Shown piece by piece: positions 1 through 11,819 of a stretch of 64,000 nucleotides of DNA. The translations under genes and the position numbers were made by a program. Source of the stretch: Vicia villosa (taxonomy: Eukaryota; Streptophyta; Magnoliopsida; Fabales; Fabaceae); the NCBI RefSeq assembly GCF_029867415.1, contig NW_026706252.1, forward strand, positions 62,001-126,000. The letters are read 5' to 3'. Below the pieces are notes generated by a model. It saw nothing but the letters and a program-made list of their open reading frames with translations, made no database searches and was not told the DNA's origin. Position 1 is the first letter of the stretch; the number at the start of each line of letters is the position of its first letter.

Positions 1-1382
1 ATTATAACATTGGACAATCTTCCATTCATGTTATAACATCAAAACAGTCTAATGCAATGCAACTACATGCATGTGGTACCAAAATCTGGGATAACCCAAC
101 TCACCGACCCACCATCGTCAAGGATACGGCAACACCCACTCACTAATTCCACACAATGGGAATTAGCTACTACTGATCCACCATCGTCACGGACCAGCCA
201 CAAATGATTATGAATGCATGCATCAACCATAACATGCTCCTCACCCACATACATCGATCAATGTCATAATCATCAATAAAACACATATTTCATACCAACA
301 ATACATGTATAATAAACATCAGTTATAACCACAACATCATACAGGTAAAACATTCGTTAGTGTACCTATAAGCATATCCCACCACAACAAATAAGATCGA
401 TTGTTTTTAAAATAATTCAAACCACAGCTCAAAACACCATTTGATTGTATAAATTATTTGATTAGCTTCACTGTGCTCGAAACGGCACCAAGATCCGGCT
501 TACGGTTTAAAAGTTACACATTTTTAAACATTTCCAAAATGACCTGTCGCAACAACTAACAGCACGCGGCGCCACACACGTTCGCGGCGCGGAACGAATC
601 GAAACTACGCCTTCGCGGCGCAAACAAGGTTTCGCGGCGCGGAACGAGAAGAAACTACGCCTTCGCGGCGCGACCATACTCTCGCGGCGCGTACTGAGCA
701 TAACCAAACTTCCTGGCCTTCTGCCACGCAGTTCGCGGCGCCAACTCCTGGACGCGGCGCGAACTGGCGATTTCCTGCGCTCCGAATAGCAGAAATCAGC
801 CTGCGATTTCGTCCCTCTTTCACCGAATCACTACCAAACAAATCTCATTCCAACCAGGTTTCGCATACAGTGAAATAGCACATATTATAACTCATTTATA
901 ATACATTCAAACGTCCAATTATCACCAATACATGATCAATATAATCATTATGCATCAATCCTCCCAAAACCTAACCATTCTACAACCTAAGCATAACCCA
1001 ATTGATCCGAATAACATGATCAAATCCTATCCTACCACCTATAATCCCATAATAGAAGATAAACGGAAGAGTCCCCCCTTACCTGAAGGTTGATTCTTCG
1101 TTCTTCCTCGCGTCGCCTTCTTCACTCCTCTTCTCTTTTCACGTTCAGACTCTTTTCCCCAAAATGCTGTAACCCTCTCTATTCCACAACTCCTCCTATT
1201 TTATTAAAATTGAAATAAACTTATTTTAATTAGTAATAGGGCCTACCAATGCACCCCCTCTTTACTAACTACAACACAAGCCCAATTGCTTAATTCCTCA
1301 TAGTCTTCCATGATTCCAAATAATTCCCCATAATTTATTTAAATTAATTAAATTAAATTATGAAAATAGATAGAGTGTTACA
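1..1382 (-). repeat. 3' LTR of the Tekay-like element (partial)
   Basis: Matches 6449-7830 at a constant offset of 6448 with no mismatch noticed. It ends in TGTTACA, the inverted partner of the TGTAACA that opens the other copy. The first 521 bp of the 1903-bp LTR lie outside the window. It holds no gene; short reading frames here also occur in the other LTR and are not coding. Confidence 0.95.
565..760. repeat. Eight-copy CGCGGCGC motif cluster in the 3' LTR
   Basis: The octamer CGCGGCGC occurs eight times in 196 bp, several times preceded by TT and followed by GG or GA, in an otherwise AT-rich LTR. Spacing is irregular (about 18-50 bp). The cluster is repeated at 7013-7208. It resembles a clustered factor-binding region, and TTTCGCGG is close to plant E2F-type sites, but binding is inference. 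Confidence 0.7.
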
Positions 1383-1395
1383 ACTCTCCCCCACT
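1383..1395 (-). promoter_or_regulatory. Polypurine tract of the Tekay-like element
   Basis: On the minus strand AGTGGGGGAGAGT lies directly against the TGTAACA start of the 3' LTR. This is the expected place and composition for the plus-strand DNA primer. Confidence 0.85.
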
Positions 1396-1423
1396 AAATA
1401 GTTTTCGTCCTCGAAAACATACC

Positions 1424-2245
1424 TTAGGCAAATAAATCTGGATAGGAATCCTTCATCTGACTTTCCAGTTCCCAAGTCACATTCCCACCTGCTGGTCCTC
1501 CCCAAGCTACTCTGACCAACGCTATCTCCTTGCCACGCAATTGTTTCACCTTTCGATCTTCAATCCTCATGGGCAAGGTCTCAACTGTCAGATTATCTTT
1601 TACCTGTACATCATCGACTTGGATCACATGAGATGGATCAGCAATGTACTTCCTCAACTGTGATACGTGGAATACATCATGCAAATTCGCCAGCGTCGGT
1701 GGCAACGCAATACGATACGCCACTTCGCCCACCCTCTCCGAAATTTGAAACGGACCAATGAATCGCGGAGTCAACTTCCTTGATCTCAGTGCTCTACCAA
1801 CACCAGTTGTAGGAGTCACTCTCAAGAACACATGATCCCCTTCTTGAAACTCAAGAGTTCTCCGTCTCTTGTCATGATAACTCTTCTGACGACTCTGAGA
1901 AGCCTTCATCTTCTCCTGAATCATCTTAATCTTTTCTGTTGTCTCCTGGACAATTTCCGGTCCAATCACAGCACTTTCGCCAGATTCGTACCAACATAAA
2001 GGCGTTCTACACTTCCGACCATACAAAGCTTCAAACGGAGCCATACCAATACTCGAGTGAAAACTATTATTGTAAGTAAATTCGATCAAGGGTAGATAAC
2101 TATCCCAAGCACCGCCCTTTTCCAACACACAAGCACGCAACAAATCTTCTAGTGATTGAATAGTTCTTTCTGTCTGCCCATCCGTCTGCGGATGATAAGC
2201 AGAACTCAATCTCAGCTTAGTACCCAAAGCCTTCTGCAAACTTTC
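1424..2245 (-). pseudogene. gag-pol C-terminal part: integrase end and chromodomain-like tail
   Basis: This segment is in the same frame as the upstream gag-pol frame and is separated from it only by the TAG at 2246-2248. It carries the end of the integrase core, including the HPQTDGQTER stretch with the catalytic glutamate, then a GPF-type region (PRFIGPF), and a C-terminal tail with a YIADPSHV start and a WELE motif typical of chromovirus chromodomains. There is no ATG at its start, so it would be made only by readthrough of the stop. A chromodomain would guide integration toward marked heterochromatin (family knowledge). As it stands, the copy cannot make a complete integrase. Confidence 0.85.
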
Positions 2246-5200
2246 CTAGAATCTGGATGTAAACCTTGGATCTCTATCCGACACAATACTCGAAGGAATA
2301 CCATGTAAACTCACTATCTTCTCAATATACAATTGAGCCAGCTTCTCCATTGGGTAATCCATTCTCATTGGTATAAAATGGGCAGACTTTGTCAACCTGT
2401 CTACAATAACCCAAATAGCTTCACAATTCTTCACCGTCCTCGGCAAACCGGAAACAAAATCCATAGATATACTATCCCACTTCCATTCTGGAATAAATAA
2501 CGGCTGCATAGCTCCATACGGTTTCTGATGCTCAATCTTCGACTTCTGGCAAATCAGACAAGCATAGACAAATTCCGCTATTTCCTTTTTCATTCCAGGC
2601 CACCAAAACAGCTTCTTTAAGTCGTGATACATCTTGGTAGCTCCAGGATGAATACTCAATCCGCTACGATGTCCTTCTTCAAGAATACTCTTCCTCAATT
2701 TGGCAACATCAGGAACACAAACACGATTACCAAACCTCATTATACCATTCTCGTCGATTCTGAATTCACCTCCTTTATCTTGATTAATCAGAGCCAACTT
2801 ATCAACCAACTCTACATCCGTCTTCTGACCTTCTCGGATTTCCTCAAGAATACTACTAGTCAGCTTCAGCATACCCAATTTAACACTGGTAGGAGTGTCT
2901 TCACATACTAAACTCAAATCTCGGAATTGCTCAATTAAATCCAATTCTCTCACCATAAGCATAGACATATGCAAGGACTTCCTACTCAATGCATCGGCAA
3001 CAACATTCGCTTTACCCGGATGATAATTCAGTTCAAAATCGTAATCCTTGAGAAATTCTAGCCATCTTCTTTGTCTCATATTCAACTCTTTTTGGTCAAA
3101 GAGGTACTTCAAACTCTTGTGATCACTAAATACTTCAAACCTTGAACCATATAGGTAATGCCTCCACAACTTCAACACAAATACCACTGCTGCTAACTCT
3201 AAGTCATGAGTCGGATAGTTTCTCTCATGCACCTTGAGTTGTCTCGACGCATAAGCGACTACCTGTTGATTCTGCATCAGTACACCTCCTAATCCTGACA
3301 ACGAAGCATCACAATAAACAACAAAAGATTCCGCCGGATTCGGTAAAATCAATATCGGCGCACTAGTCAACCTCTTCTTCAACTCTTGGAATCCTTCTTC
3401 ACATTTCGAATCCCAAACAAACGCTTGACCCTTCCTAGTCAACTTAGTTAACGGTAATGCTAACTTTGAAAAACCTTCAATGAACTTTCTATAGTAACCC
3501 GCCAGACCAAGGAAACTACGGATTTCGGAAACTGACCTCGGAGCTTCCCACTGAGACACTGCTTCTACTTTCGTTGGGTCAACGGCAATACCATCCTTAG
3601 AAATTACATGCCCAAGAAAGCTCACTTCGTTTAACCAGAACTCACACTTTGACAGTTTTGCATAAAGTTTCTTTTCCTTCAATAGTTCCAATACCACTCT
3701 AAGATGATCCGCATGCTCTTTTTCATTCTTAGAATATATTAAAATATCATCAATAAATACTACTACGAACTGATCCAGAAAAGGATGGAAGATCCTATTC
3801 ATATACTCCATGAAAACCCCCGGCGCATTGGTTACTCCAAATGGCATCACTGTATATTCGTAATGACCATACCTCGTTCTAAATGCCGTTTTCTGAATAT
3901 CGTCCGTCTTCACCCGAATCTGATGATATCCCGACCTCAAGTCAATTTTGCTGAACACACATGCTCCAACTAGTTGATCCATCAAGTCATCAATCCTTGG
4001 CAGGGGATACCGATTCTTGATAGTAACCTTGTTGAGTTGTCTGTAATCCACACACAACCTCATTGAACCTTCTTTCTTCTTTACTAGTAACACCGGTGCA
4101 CCCCACGGTGAGACACTAGGACGAATAAATTTCTTCTCAAGTAAATCTTCCAATTGACTCTTCAACTCATTCAATTCCGATGCCGACATACGATAAGGTG
4201 CCATCGACACAGGATTAGTTCCAGGAATTAGTTCAATAGCAAATTCTACTTCCCTCTCTGGCGGCAATTCTCCTACATCTTCTGGAAAGACTTCTGGAAA
4301 TTCACGTACTACCGGTAAGTCACTACTCACCGCTTTCTTTTCCACTTCCATGGATGCAATCAACATAAACACGGCAGCTCCGTCCTTCATTGCTTCATCC
4401 ACTTGTCTAGCCGTCATCTTTAAGTCCTCAACAATGACGTCTTCAGGGAAAATAACCGTTTTCGTGAAACAGTTGATATGAACCCGATTAAATTGCAACC
4501 AATTCATACCCAATATAACATCAAGTTGTTCCAACGGAAGGCACACTAAGTCCATTCCGAATTCTCTACCAAAAATATCAATTGGACAGTTCAAACAAGC
4601 GAACGAAGTAGTCACTGAACCCGACGCAGGAGTGTCAATGACCATACTTCCATTAATCTCAGATATTTCCAAATTCAGTCGTTTAGCACAATCCAATGAA
4701 ATAAACGAGTGAGTTGCCCCAGTATCTATTATTGCAATTAAAGGAGTGTCATGGATAAAACACGTACCTTTAATCAACCGATCATCTGGAGTAGTCTCTG
4801 AACCAGATAAGGCGAACACCTTACCACCAGCTTGATTCTTCCTCGGCTTAGGACACTTAGGACTAATATGACCTTCTTCCCCGCAGTTGAAACAAGTTAC
4901 AGTGTTCCCTTTGCACTCAATAGCAATGTGTCCTTCCTTCCCACATCTATAGCACTTCTTTTCCTCACTCTTGCATTCGTGAATGCGATGTCCAGGTTCT
5001 CCACACTTGAAGCACTTAATAGGGGCACTAGAGTCTCCCCCACTAGGCTTCTTCCAACCTCCAGCCTTCTGGTTACCCTTACCATACGGCTTACCACGAT
5101 CCATATGCTTTTTCCCTTTCCTGTCGACTAACTCGCGAGAGTGCGACGACTTCAGCTTAATATTGTCCTCTTCAAAGATTCGGCTGCAGTCAACCAAATC

Positions 5201-5791
5201 GACAAACCTGCGAATCCTCTGGTATCTGATACCCTGTTTAATCTCATCGCGGAGACCATTCTCAAACTTAACACACTTCGAGAATTCACTAGCCTCATCA
5301 TTATTGTAGTGGACATAATACTTTGCTAGCTCAACAAACTTGGACGCATACTCCGGCACAGTCATGTTACCTTGTGTCAGCTCCAAAAATTCAATCTCTT
5401 TCCTGCCTCTAACATCCTCAGGAAAGTACCTCCGCAAGAATTCTCTCTTGAACACAGCCCAAGTGATTGCAACACCTGCAGCTTGCAGTTCGTCCCTACT
5501 AGCCATCCACCAATCATCAGCTTCTTCAGACAGCATGTGAGTCCCATATCTCACCTTCAGATTTTCGTCACAATCAATCACCCGGAAGATCCTTTCAATC
5601 TCTTTCAGCCACTTCTGGGCGCCTTCGGGATCGTGAGTGCCTTTGAACAACGGAGGGTTGTTCCTCTGAAAACTATTCAGCTGCCTGTCAGCACCAATTC
5701 CAGCTCCATTGGCATTCCCTCCCAGCACACCAGCAATCATGCCCAGAGCCTCAGCGATAGCGTCATCGTTTCTTCCTCCTCTTCCGGCCAT
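2246..5791 (-). CDS. gag-pol polyprotein, ended early inside integrase
   Basis: The ATG at 5789-5791 (MAGRGG) is taken as start, since the frame upstream has only non-ATG codons. About 1181 codons follow in one open frame. Order: gag capsid region, three CCHC knuckles (about residues 260-320; [27 protein letters not shown]), retropepsin active site DTGA near 360, reverse transcriptase with FIDD in the 600-700s, RNase H with YCDAS and DALSRK, then the integrase HHCC finger and two of the three catalytic acidic residues (MDFVSG, SDRDPRF). A TAG at 2246-2248 replaces a codon inside integrase; the frame stays open beyond it. Gag, protease, RT and RNase H look intact, so the RNA may still be packaged and copied with integrase supplied in trans (inference). 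Confidence 0.92.
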   Translation of the reverse strand: MAGRGGRNDDAIAEALGMIAGVLGGNANGAGIGADRQLNSFQRNNPPLFKGTHDPEGAQKWLKEIERIFRVIDCDENLKVRYGTHMLSEEADDWWMASRDELQAAGVAITWAVFKREFLRRYFPEDVRGRKEIEFLELTQGNMTVPEYASKFVELAKYYVHYNNDEASEFSKCVKFENGLRDEIKQGIRYQRIRRFVDLVDCSRIFEEDNIKLKSSHSRELVDRKGKKHMDRGKPYGKGNQKAGGWKKPSGGDSSAPIKCFKCGEPGHRIHECKSEEKKCYRCGKEGHIAIECKGNTVTCFNCGEEGHISPKCPKPRKNQAGGKVFALSGSETTPDDRLIKGTCFIHDTPLIAIIDTGATHSFISLDCAKRLNLEISEINGSMVIDTPASGSVTTSFACLNCPIDIFGREFGMDLVCLPLEQLDVILGMNWLQFNRVHINCFTKTVIFPEDVIVEDLKMTARQVDEAMKDGAAVFMLIASMEVEKKAVSSDLPVVREFPEVFPEDVGELPPEREVEFAIELIPGTNPVSMAPYRMSASELNELKSQLEDLLEKKFIRPSVSPWGAPVLLVKKKEGSMRLCVDYRQLNKVTIKNRYPLPRIDDLMDQLVGACVFSKIDLRSGYHQIRVKTDDIQKTAFRTRYGHYEYTVMPFGVTNAPGVFMEYMNRIFHPFLDQFVVVFIDDILIYSKNEKEHADHLRVVLELLKEKKLYAKLSKCEFWLNEVSFLGHVISKDGIAVDPTKVEAVSQWEAPRSVSEIRSFLGLAGYYRKFIEGFSKLALPLTKLTRKGQAFVWDSKCEEGFQELKKRLTSAPILILPNPAESFVVYCDASLSGLGGVLMQNQQVVAYASRQLKVHERNYPTHDLELAAVVFVLKLWRHYLYGSRFEVFSDHKSLKYLFDQKELNMRQRRWLEFLKDYDFELNYHPGKANVVADALSRKSLHMSMLMVRELDLIEQFRDLSLVCEDTPTSVKLGMLKLTSSILEEIREGQKTDVELVDKLALINQDKGGEFRIDENGIMRFGNRVCVPDVAKLRKSILEEGHRSGLSIHPGATKMYHDLKKLFWWPGMKKEIAEFVYACLICQKSKIEHQKPYGAMQPLFIPEWKWDSISMDFVSGLPRTVKNCEAIWVIVDRLTKSAHFIPMRMDYPMEKLAQLYIEKIVSLHGIPSSIVSDRDPRFTSRF

Positions 5792-5910
5792 TGTTCTGCT
5801 AAATATCAAACAATATCTATTAGAACAAGAAGTATCGACAGTGTCAACCTTACACTAATCGTATACGAGGGATTAACCGACACTAAGACTCTGACTCAAA
5901 CGACCGACAA

Positions 5911-5923
5911 TGCTCTGATACCA
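5911..5923 (-). promoter_or_regulatory. Primer binding site, initiator tRNA-Met
   Basis: On the minus strand TGGTATCAGAGCA stands four bases downstream of the 5' LTR end. It is the classic plant primer site complementary to the 3' end of initiator methionine tRNA. Confidence 0.9.
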
Positions 5924-5927
5924 CTAT

Positions 5928-7830
5928 TGTAACACCCTTCTAATACCCCGCATAAATAATAAATAATAATCAGAGTAAACATGAAAAAGGGCATTACAAC
6001 TTCCAAATAATTAAACAATAATACTCATGTCATGCCATAACAGAGAACGTCAATCAAATTTATTCAGATCATCATGTTTAACACAGCGGAATTACTTTAA
6101 CATCTGAATAACAAACAGCCAAGTCACAGACTTAAGGCGTTAACATAAAATCCATCCAAAAACAAAAGTTTAACAAGTAACTCTAAACGACGCCCCCAGT
6201 GTTACAAGACCAGAGCATGACACGGACCCAACTGACTCTAACGAACTACTTGACGAGCTAATCCTCACCAAGTACGAGAGCTACTCCTTAATCTGAAAAA
6301 TAACAACAGTAAGGGTGAGTCTCATTCACATTTAACTAATGTTATAAGATATAGATAATAAAATATCATTTCACATGCAATTCACCCAATTACAGTTATG
6401 ATCAGATTCAAACATACAATCAGTAAGCAAACAACCAAATTAACACATATTATAACATTGGACAATCTTCCATTCATGTTATAACATCAAAACAGTCTAA
6501 TGCAATGCAACTACATGCATGTGGTACCAAAATCTGGGATAACCCAACTCACCGACCCACCATCGTCAAGGATACGGCAACACCCACTCACTAATTCCAC
6601 ACAATGGGAATTAGCTACTACTGATCCACCATCGTCACGGACCAGCCACAAATGATTATGAATGCATGCATCAACCATAACATGCTCCTCACCCACATAC
6701 ATCGATCAATGTCATAATCATCAATAAAACACATATTTCATACCAACAATACATGTATAATAAACATCAGTTATAACCACAACATCATACAGGTAAAACA
6801 TTCGTTAGTGTACCTATAAGCATATCCCACCACAACAAATAAGATCGATTGTTTTTAAAATAATTCAAACCACAGCTCAAAACACCATTTGATTGTATAA
6901 ATTATTTGATTAGCTTCACTGTGCTCGAAACGGCACCAAGATCCGGCTTACGGTTTAAAAGTTACACATTTTTAAACATTTCCAAAATGACCTGTCGCAA
7001 CAACTAACAGCACGCGGCGCCACACACGTTCGCGGCGCGGAACGAATCGAAACTACGCCTTCGCGGCGCAAACAAGGTTTCGCGGCGCGGAACGAGAAGA
7101 AACTACGCCTTCGCGGCGCGACCATACTCTCGCGGCGCGTACTGAGCATAACCAAACTTCCTGGCCTTCTGCCACGCAGTTCGCGGCGCCAACTCCTGGA
7201 CGCGGCGCGAACTGGCGATTTCCTGCGCTCCGAATAGCAGAAATCAGCCTGCGATTTCGTCCCTCTTTCACCGAATCACTACCAAACAAATCTCATTCCA
7301 ACCAGGTTTCGCATACAGTGAAATAGCACATATTATAACTCATTTATAATACATTCAAACGTCCAATTATCACCAATACATGATCAATATAATCATTATG
7401 CATCAATCCTCCCAAAACCTAACCATTCTACAACCTAAGCATAACCCAATTGATCCGAATAACATGATCAAATCCTATCCTACCACCTATAATCCCATAA
7501 TAGAAGATAAACGGAAGAGTCCCCCCTTACCTGAAGGTTGATTCTTCGTTCTTCCTCGCGTCGCCTTCTTCACTCCTCTTCTCTTTTCACGTTCAGACTC
7601 TTTTCCCCAAAATGCTGTAACCCTCTCTATTCCACAACTCCTCCTATTTTATTAAAATTGAAATAAACTTATTTTAATTAGTAATAGGGCCTACCAATGC
7701 ACCCCCTCTTTACTAACTACAACACAAGCCCAATTGCTTAATTCCTCATAGTCTTCCATGATTCCAAATAATTCCCCATAATTTATTTAAATTAATTAAA
7801 TTAAATTATGAAAATAGATAGAGTGTTACA
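5928..7830 (-). repeat. 5' LTR of the Tekay-like element (complete, 1903 bp)
   Basis: Bounded by TGTAACA (5928) and TGTTACA (7830), giving a 7-bp terminal inverted repeat. The primer site lies just inside at its left. A second CGCGGCGC cluster is at 7013-7208. No gene is present. Confidence 0.93.
7013..7208. repeat. Eight-copy CGCGGCGC motif cluster in the 5' LTR
   Basis: Same cluster as in the other LTR, here in the copy that would drive transcription. Confidence 0.7.
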
Positions 7831-8517
7831 GTCTCCCTAGGTAGAGTCAGCCACAATTCTAGGCTTTATACAGAACACTAAAATAAACCCATCAATCAAA
7901 CAAAATAAACACTCTCCAACTAGAGTCAGCCTCAATTCTGGGCTTCATACAGAACACAAATTTCCTCACTCAATTCCCAGTGGAGTCCTCTCCCAGAGTC
8001 AATAAAAACCTTTTAAGCCTCAAGCTTGGACCTCATACAAGACAGTCAAATTCAAATCTTTTATACAGTAGATAGACATGATTTATCTCTATAGAGAGAT
8101 ATTTCTCCTATTTCACCACATTCAAACAAACATTTCAATTTAAATTTCAAACATTCTCCCATATAGGACTCTGAAAGGCATGCTCTGGCACATCCCCAGA
8201 CTTGTACAACTTTCCCTAATTTGGTTGAGAATCTTTCTTTCATTCAAGAGACACGTGACTGGCATACTTGTACACAACCAAGTAAGGCCCGTCTCTTTTG
8301 AAACAAACTCAGCTTTTCTGTCACTTAAAATGTTTATGGTGGAATAGTTGAAATACCTCTCTCTAAAGATGACTTCATGTCTCTTTACTGTAAACAAAGA
8401 TTTAATTTCAAAGCTTCAACCTTGAGCTTCAAGCAAGGAACCAAAAAATCAATTCATTTCCCTAATTAGTTCCCCGAACTAAAAAAAGCTCTGACTTCCA
8501 TTAGGGATATGTAGGCA

Positions 8518-8538
8518 TGAGATTCACAAAGAATCTCA
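8518..8538 (+). other. LTR hairpin HP1 (family B copy 1)
   Basis: TGAGATT and AATCTCA form a perfect 7-bp stem with a 7-nt loop, just after a conserved TATGTAGGCA and just before CGAGC/GCGAGC. The same place holds different but complementary arms in the other LTR families (13264-13280, 51523-51540, 15352-15372). Confidence 0.6.
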
Positions 8539-8663
8539 GCGAGCTAATCAAAAACCAAAAACAGTCAGTTCATCTGTCTTTCAATTCAATTCCTTTTCCT
8601 AACACAAAGGAGAAACTTTTCCAATCAAGCAGCAACACAAACACATAGACACAGAGAAGGTTC

Positions 8664-8712
8664 CCGTAGAGTACTACGGATATGTAGGGTGCTTAAAACC
8701 TTCCCTATGTAT
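8664..8712 (+). other. Adjacent LTR hairpins HP2 and HP3 (family B copy 1)
   Basis: HP2 is CCGTAG, loop AGTA, CTACGG. HP3 follows without a gap: ATATGTAGGG, 13-nt loop TGCTTAAAACCTT, CCCTATGTAT, pairing over 10 positions with two G-U pairs. GGTT (8659-8662) and AACC (8713-8716) can close both into a three-way junction. Confidence 0.65.
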
Positions 8713-10464
8713 AACCGACCTCCCGGACTCCAGAATTTCTAGTCTAGGTGAATCCCCAAACTTAGCAAACTCTTAGGGTTTATTTAAGATCTTTTTTCCC
8801 CTTCCTCCTCGTAGGATAATTAAAAATTTCGTGTGCTATCGTAGGAAGAAATGAAATAAAATTCATCCCACAAGGGCTCTCCTCTCCTTCCAAATTTCAC
8901 GTGAAGGGTTTAGCGTGCCGTCCTCCTAAGTGAAACGAGGAGGTAAAAAAACGACACCACAACCATGGTAAAAAATTATGAGCTTTGGAGAGGAAGGTGT
9001 TGCACCCCAATTTTTTACCACTGAGATTCCACCATAGCATAAGTATTAGGATCATCATTGTCATCATAATCATCATGCATTTATCATTTGCTAACCAAAA
9101 ATAAAAACAAACTGTTGTTTGTTGCTTGTGTCCTAAGATAGGAGACTGATCAAGGAGAAGTTGAGCAAATTAGGGTTTTAAGGCCCACAAAGAAATTCAG
9201 CATTCCTCTATGATTCAAAGGGTTCTCCAATCAATATCAAGGCCCAAAGATGGTTCAATGCAAGATCAATCACCTCCAAGTTCATCAGAAGCTCCAATTA
9301 GGGTTTTTGACCTAATTTCACTAGAGGGTTGACTTTTAATCAGGAGATGGTTCCAAGACTCAAAATATGATTCAAGGGCATCCAAATCAACATTATAATC
9401 AATCCAAATCATTCATTTGAAGAGGAGAGCTTGATTCATTTGGAAATCACAAGACAGTCACTCATTTGGAAAAAGTCAACCGTGCAAGTCAACCTTTGAC
9501 TTTTGAGGAAAATAGTCAACTATGGAATTTTAAGGATCTAAATAATCATCATATGGATATTGAAGACATTTGATCAAAGAAAATTCAAAGAATTCATCAA
9601 GAATCAAAAAGTCAACAAAAAGTTAAACTAGGGTTTTTAAGTGCATTTTAACCTAGTTCATGGATCTCAAAATTTCACCTACACAACTCAAAAAAACTTC
9701 CAACATGAAAGTTGTAGATCTCCTCAAATAAAAATCATTTTGTCAGCATCACCTTTTGGCAAAAAGTGATTATTTATAAGTGATTTTGAGCAAACAAGGT
9801 TTATGTTCAAAAAACTTAGAAAATTTTCTAAGTGTTTTACCTAGTTTTTCCTCCACTTTTATGGCCATTTTTCTCAATGATCCAAGAAGAGTTTGAGGAA
9901 ACTTTCAACTACTCATTTGAAGTATGTAGCAAGGGCTTTCCAAAGAGCTAAGTAGCATGAAAATCCATGGCTCCATTCATGAGATATGATTTTGTCAATA
10001 TGGCACCATGAACACTTGAAATGAAGAAGTTTTATGAAGAAAGTGAAGAACAAAGACCAAAACCCTTGCAAATCTTAAAGAATATCTCAAGTATAACCAT
10101 TTTAACTTGTTCAAATGGCCAAACTAAGATGATTTCACTTGCTTTTGAGCTATGGACCAAGTGTTCTAAGCATTGTCCAAGTTTCATGCCATTTTTGGAA
10201 CTAAAGTTCACACTTTCATTCTTGTAAAGAGGCTTTATGCACAAAGTCCACTCTCCTTGAGCCTCTCCCATGTCTCCTCTGCAGAAAAAGAAATACAAAT
10301 CCAACAAGCAAGCCTCTAAGATCATATCAAGCATGCTTAAAGTATTGTGCTCACCATGGGAACCATAACTTTCTCATTTCTTCACAAAGAAGTAACATGG
10401 TACAAGATCACATGTGAGCTTCAAACTTATGAGTTTTTCCTTCCCACAAACCCTAAATATTGCC

Positions 10465-10473
10465 TATAAATAG
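10465..10473 (+). promoter_or_regulatory. TATA box of solo LTR A
   Basis: TATAAATAG in a CC...AGAGGACC context, 1.47 kb from the LTR start. The related minus-strand LTR has a TATA box at the corresponding distance (19564-19572), which supports both. Transcription would start near 10500. Confidence 0.65.
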
Positions 10474-11586
10474 AGGACCTTACCTCTTGGATCACTTAAA
10501 CCAGAATTCTCCAAGTCCATAGTCACTTGAAATTCTCCATTTTCTCTTCTTTTCACTTTTATAGTGAATTCTTATTCTAAAAGTAATGGGTGTCAAACAA
10601 GAGTTTGAAGAACTTCTAAACATCAATTATAAGTTGTCCATACCTCTCTTAGCCTTTCAAACACTTCCAAACCAAAAATCACTTTTCAACCTCCATTAAA
10701 GACCTTTTTAAGCTCATAACTAACCTTTTTTCAAACCAAACACTTTCAAACCAAAACAACCATTCAAATAGCTTCTATTAATAATTTAGAAGCTATCCAT
10801 AACTTCCAAACGCTTGCCAAATACCTACAACCAGAAATCACTCTTCAAAATTCCATTAAAGTGAACCTTTGAACCAAACTTGCCAAAACAAAATCTACTC
10901 GTGCATTTTCAGGCCTTTTATGTTTATTAGCTTCTAAACATCATATAGAAGCTAACCAAATATCTGTTTTGCATCTGGAACACCATTTTCATAGCACACT
11001 AACCATAACTTTTTCTCCTTCAAGTGGAAATCGAATTCTATTTTGCAGGTACAATCAAAGAGTTCTAGGCTTTGCAATAGCTTCCCTGTGGTTCATAGAA
11101 GCTGTTTGAGTCCTCGGGGCATTCCCAGGTCCACCACATTGCTCTCCAGACCCCCATTTTCAGAGGTATGTGACTTGATTTCGAGCTCCCTCAAAAGGAG
11201 CTCAATTTATGTGTTCTTGATACCAAAATGTTTGTTATAACATGCTGAATAATAGCCCTAAGGTTTTGAGAATTGATTGTTCAGAATAAGCATTTAATTT
11301 TAATTTGAAATTTCTAGGGTTCATACGAATTTCCATAAATTCTTGAGTTTTAATGTGTTTTAATTATTACTAAGCCCGCTGATAGAATCATGAGTCAATT
11401 ATGATCATGTTAGGGTTTTGATTTGACAAAATTGGTTGAGTATTGATAAAGTTTGAATTTGTGCCATGGTTGTTCATACACAAGCTCAATGAGGAAGATG
11501 AAGTTGCTGGGAATTTTTGAATTCCATTTAGTGCGCTCTTTTAAAATATATTGTGTCGAAGTTGTTTGCTAAACGACTACATCCTT

Positions 11587-11666
11587 TCAGCACAACTGGT
11601 TACACACTCTCCCCTTAAGACTCTCATGCCTCAGGTCTGGGGTTCGAATCCCCCTCGCCCCAGACC
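11587..11666 (+). other. tRNA-like sequence 1 in LTR A
   Basis: A box A-like stretch (CAGCACAACTGGTTA) is followed about 40 bp later by a perfect box B (GGTTCGAATCC, 11641-11651). GGTCTGGGG and CCCCAGACC flank the box B as a 9-bp inverted repeat resembling a T arm plus acceptor. A functional tRNA cloverleaf is not apparent. The same element is in the related LTR at 18536-18620. Confidence 0.55.
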
Positions 11667-11744
11667 TTTTTATTTCTTTTATTTTTCAAGGTTTTTTGGC
11701 TTGTTTTGATATTTTGACAATTGAATGGGCCTTATGATCACCAA

Positions 11745-11819
11745 TTGGCGCTTGGCCCAGTGGTCTTGTTTTGGGCTGGTAAAGTGAAGGTCCTGAGTTC
11801 AATTCCTCCAAGGGCCAAA
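11745..11819 (+). other. tRNA-like sequence 2 in LTR A
   Basis: Box A-like TGGCCCAGTGG lies near 11753 and box B-like GAGTTCAATTCC at 11795-11806. TTGGCCC (11752-11758) pairs with GGGCCAA (11812-11818). It is collinear with a similar unit at 18390-18455 in the related LTR. Confidence 0.5.

Larger units (their letters stand above)
1..7830 (-). mobile_element. Ty3/gypsy chromovirus (Tekay/Del-like), left end cut by window
   Basis: An LTR retrotransposon read on the minus strand. Order in its own direction: 5' LTR (5928-7830), primer binding site (5911-5923), gag-pol (5791 down to 1424), polypurine tract (1383-1395), partial 3' LTR (1382-1). Full length would be about 8.35 kb. The domain order (gag with three zinc knuckles, protease, RT, RNase H, integrase, C-terminal chromodomain-like tail) is that of chromoviruses, and the RT/RNase H wording resembles the Tekay/Del clade. 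The part of the left LTR in the window matches the right LTR with no difference seen, so the insertion is young. It landed inside an older Ogre-type LTR; the right flank begins GTCTC, but the left flank is outside the window, so the target duplication cannot be checked. Confidence 0.93.
7831..8956 (+). repeat. 3' part of an Ogre-type LTR (family B, copy 1)
   Basis: It aligns along its length with the reverse complement of about 14926-16070, the 3' part of the minus-strand LTR at 14869-21102. Its upstream part was cut off by the Tekay-like insertion at 7830. It ends in ACGACA, like other Ogre-type LTRs here. It carries the conserved hairpins at 8518-8538 and 8664-8712, and three short hairpins with a GGCYTYATA-type loop between 7857 and 8050. 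No coding potential is seen. Confidence 0.75.

Noticed and set aside
11587..11819. Functional tRNA genes
   Set aside because: Box A and B are present, but I could not draw a consistent cloverleaf with anticodon arm and acceptor stem, and the copies lie in LTRs.
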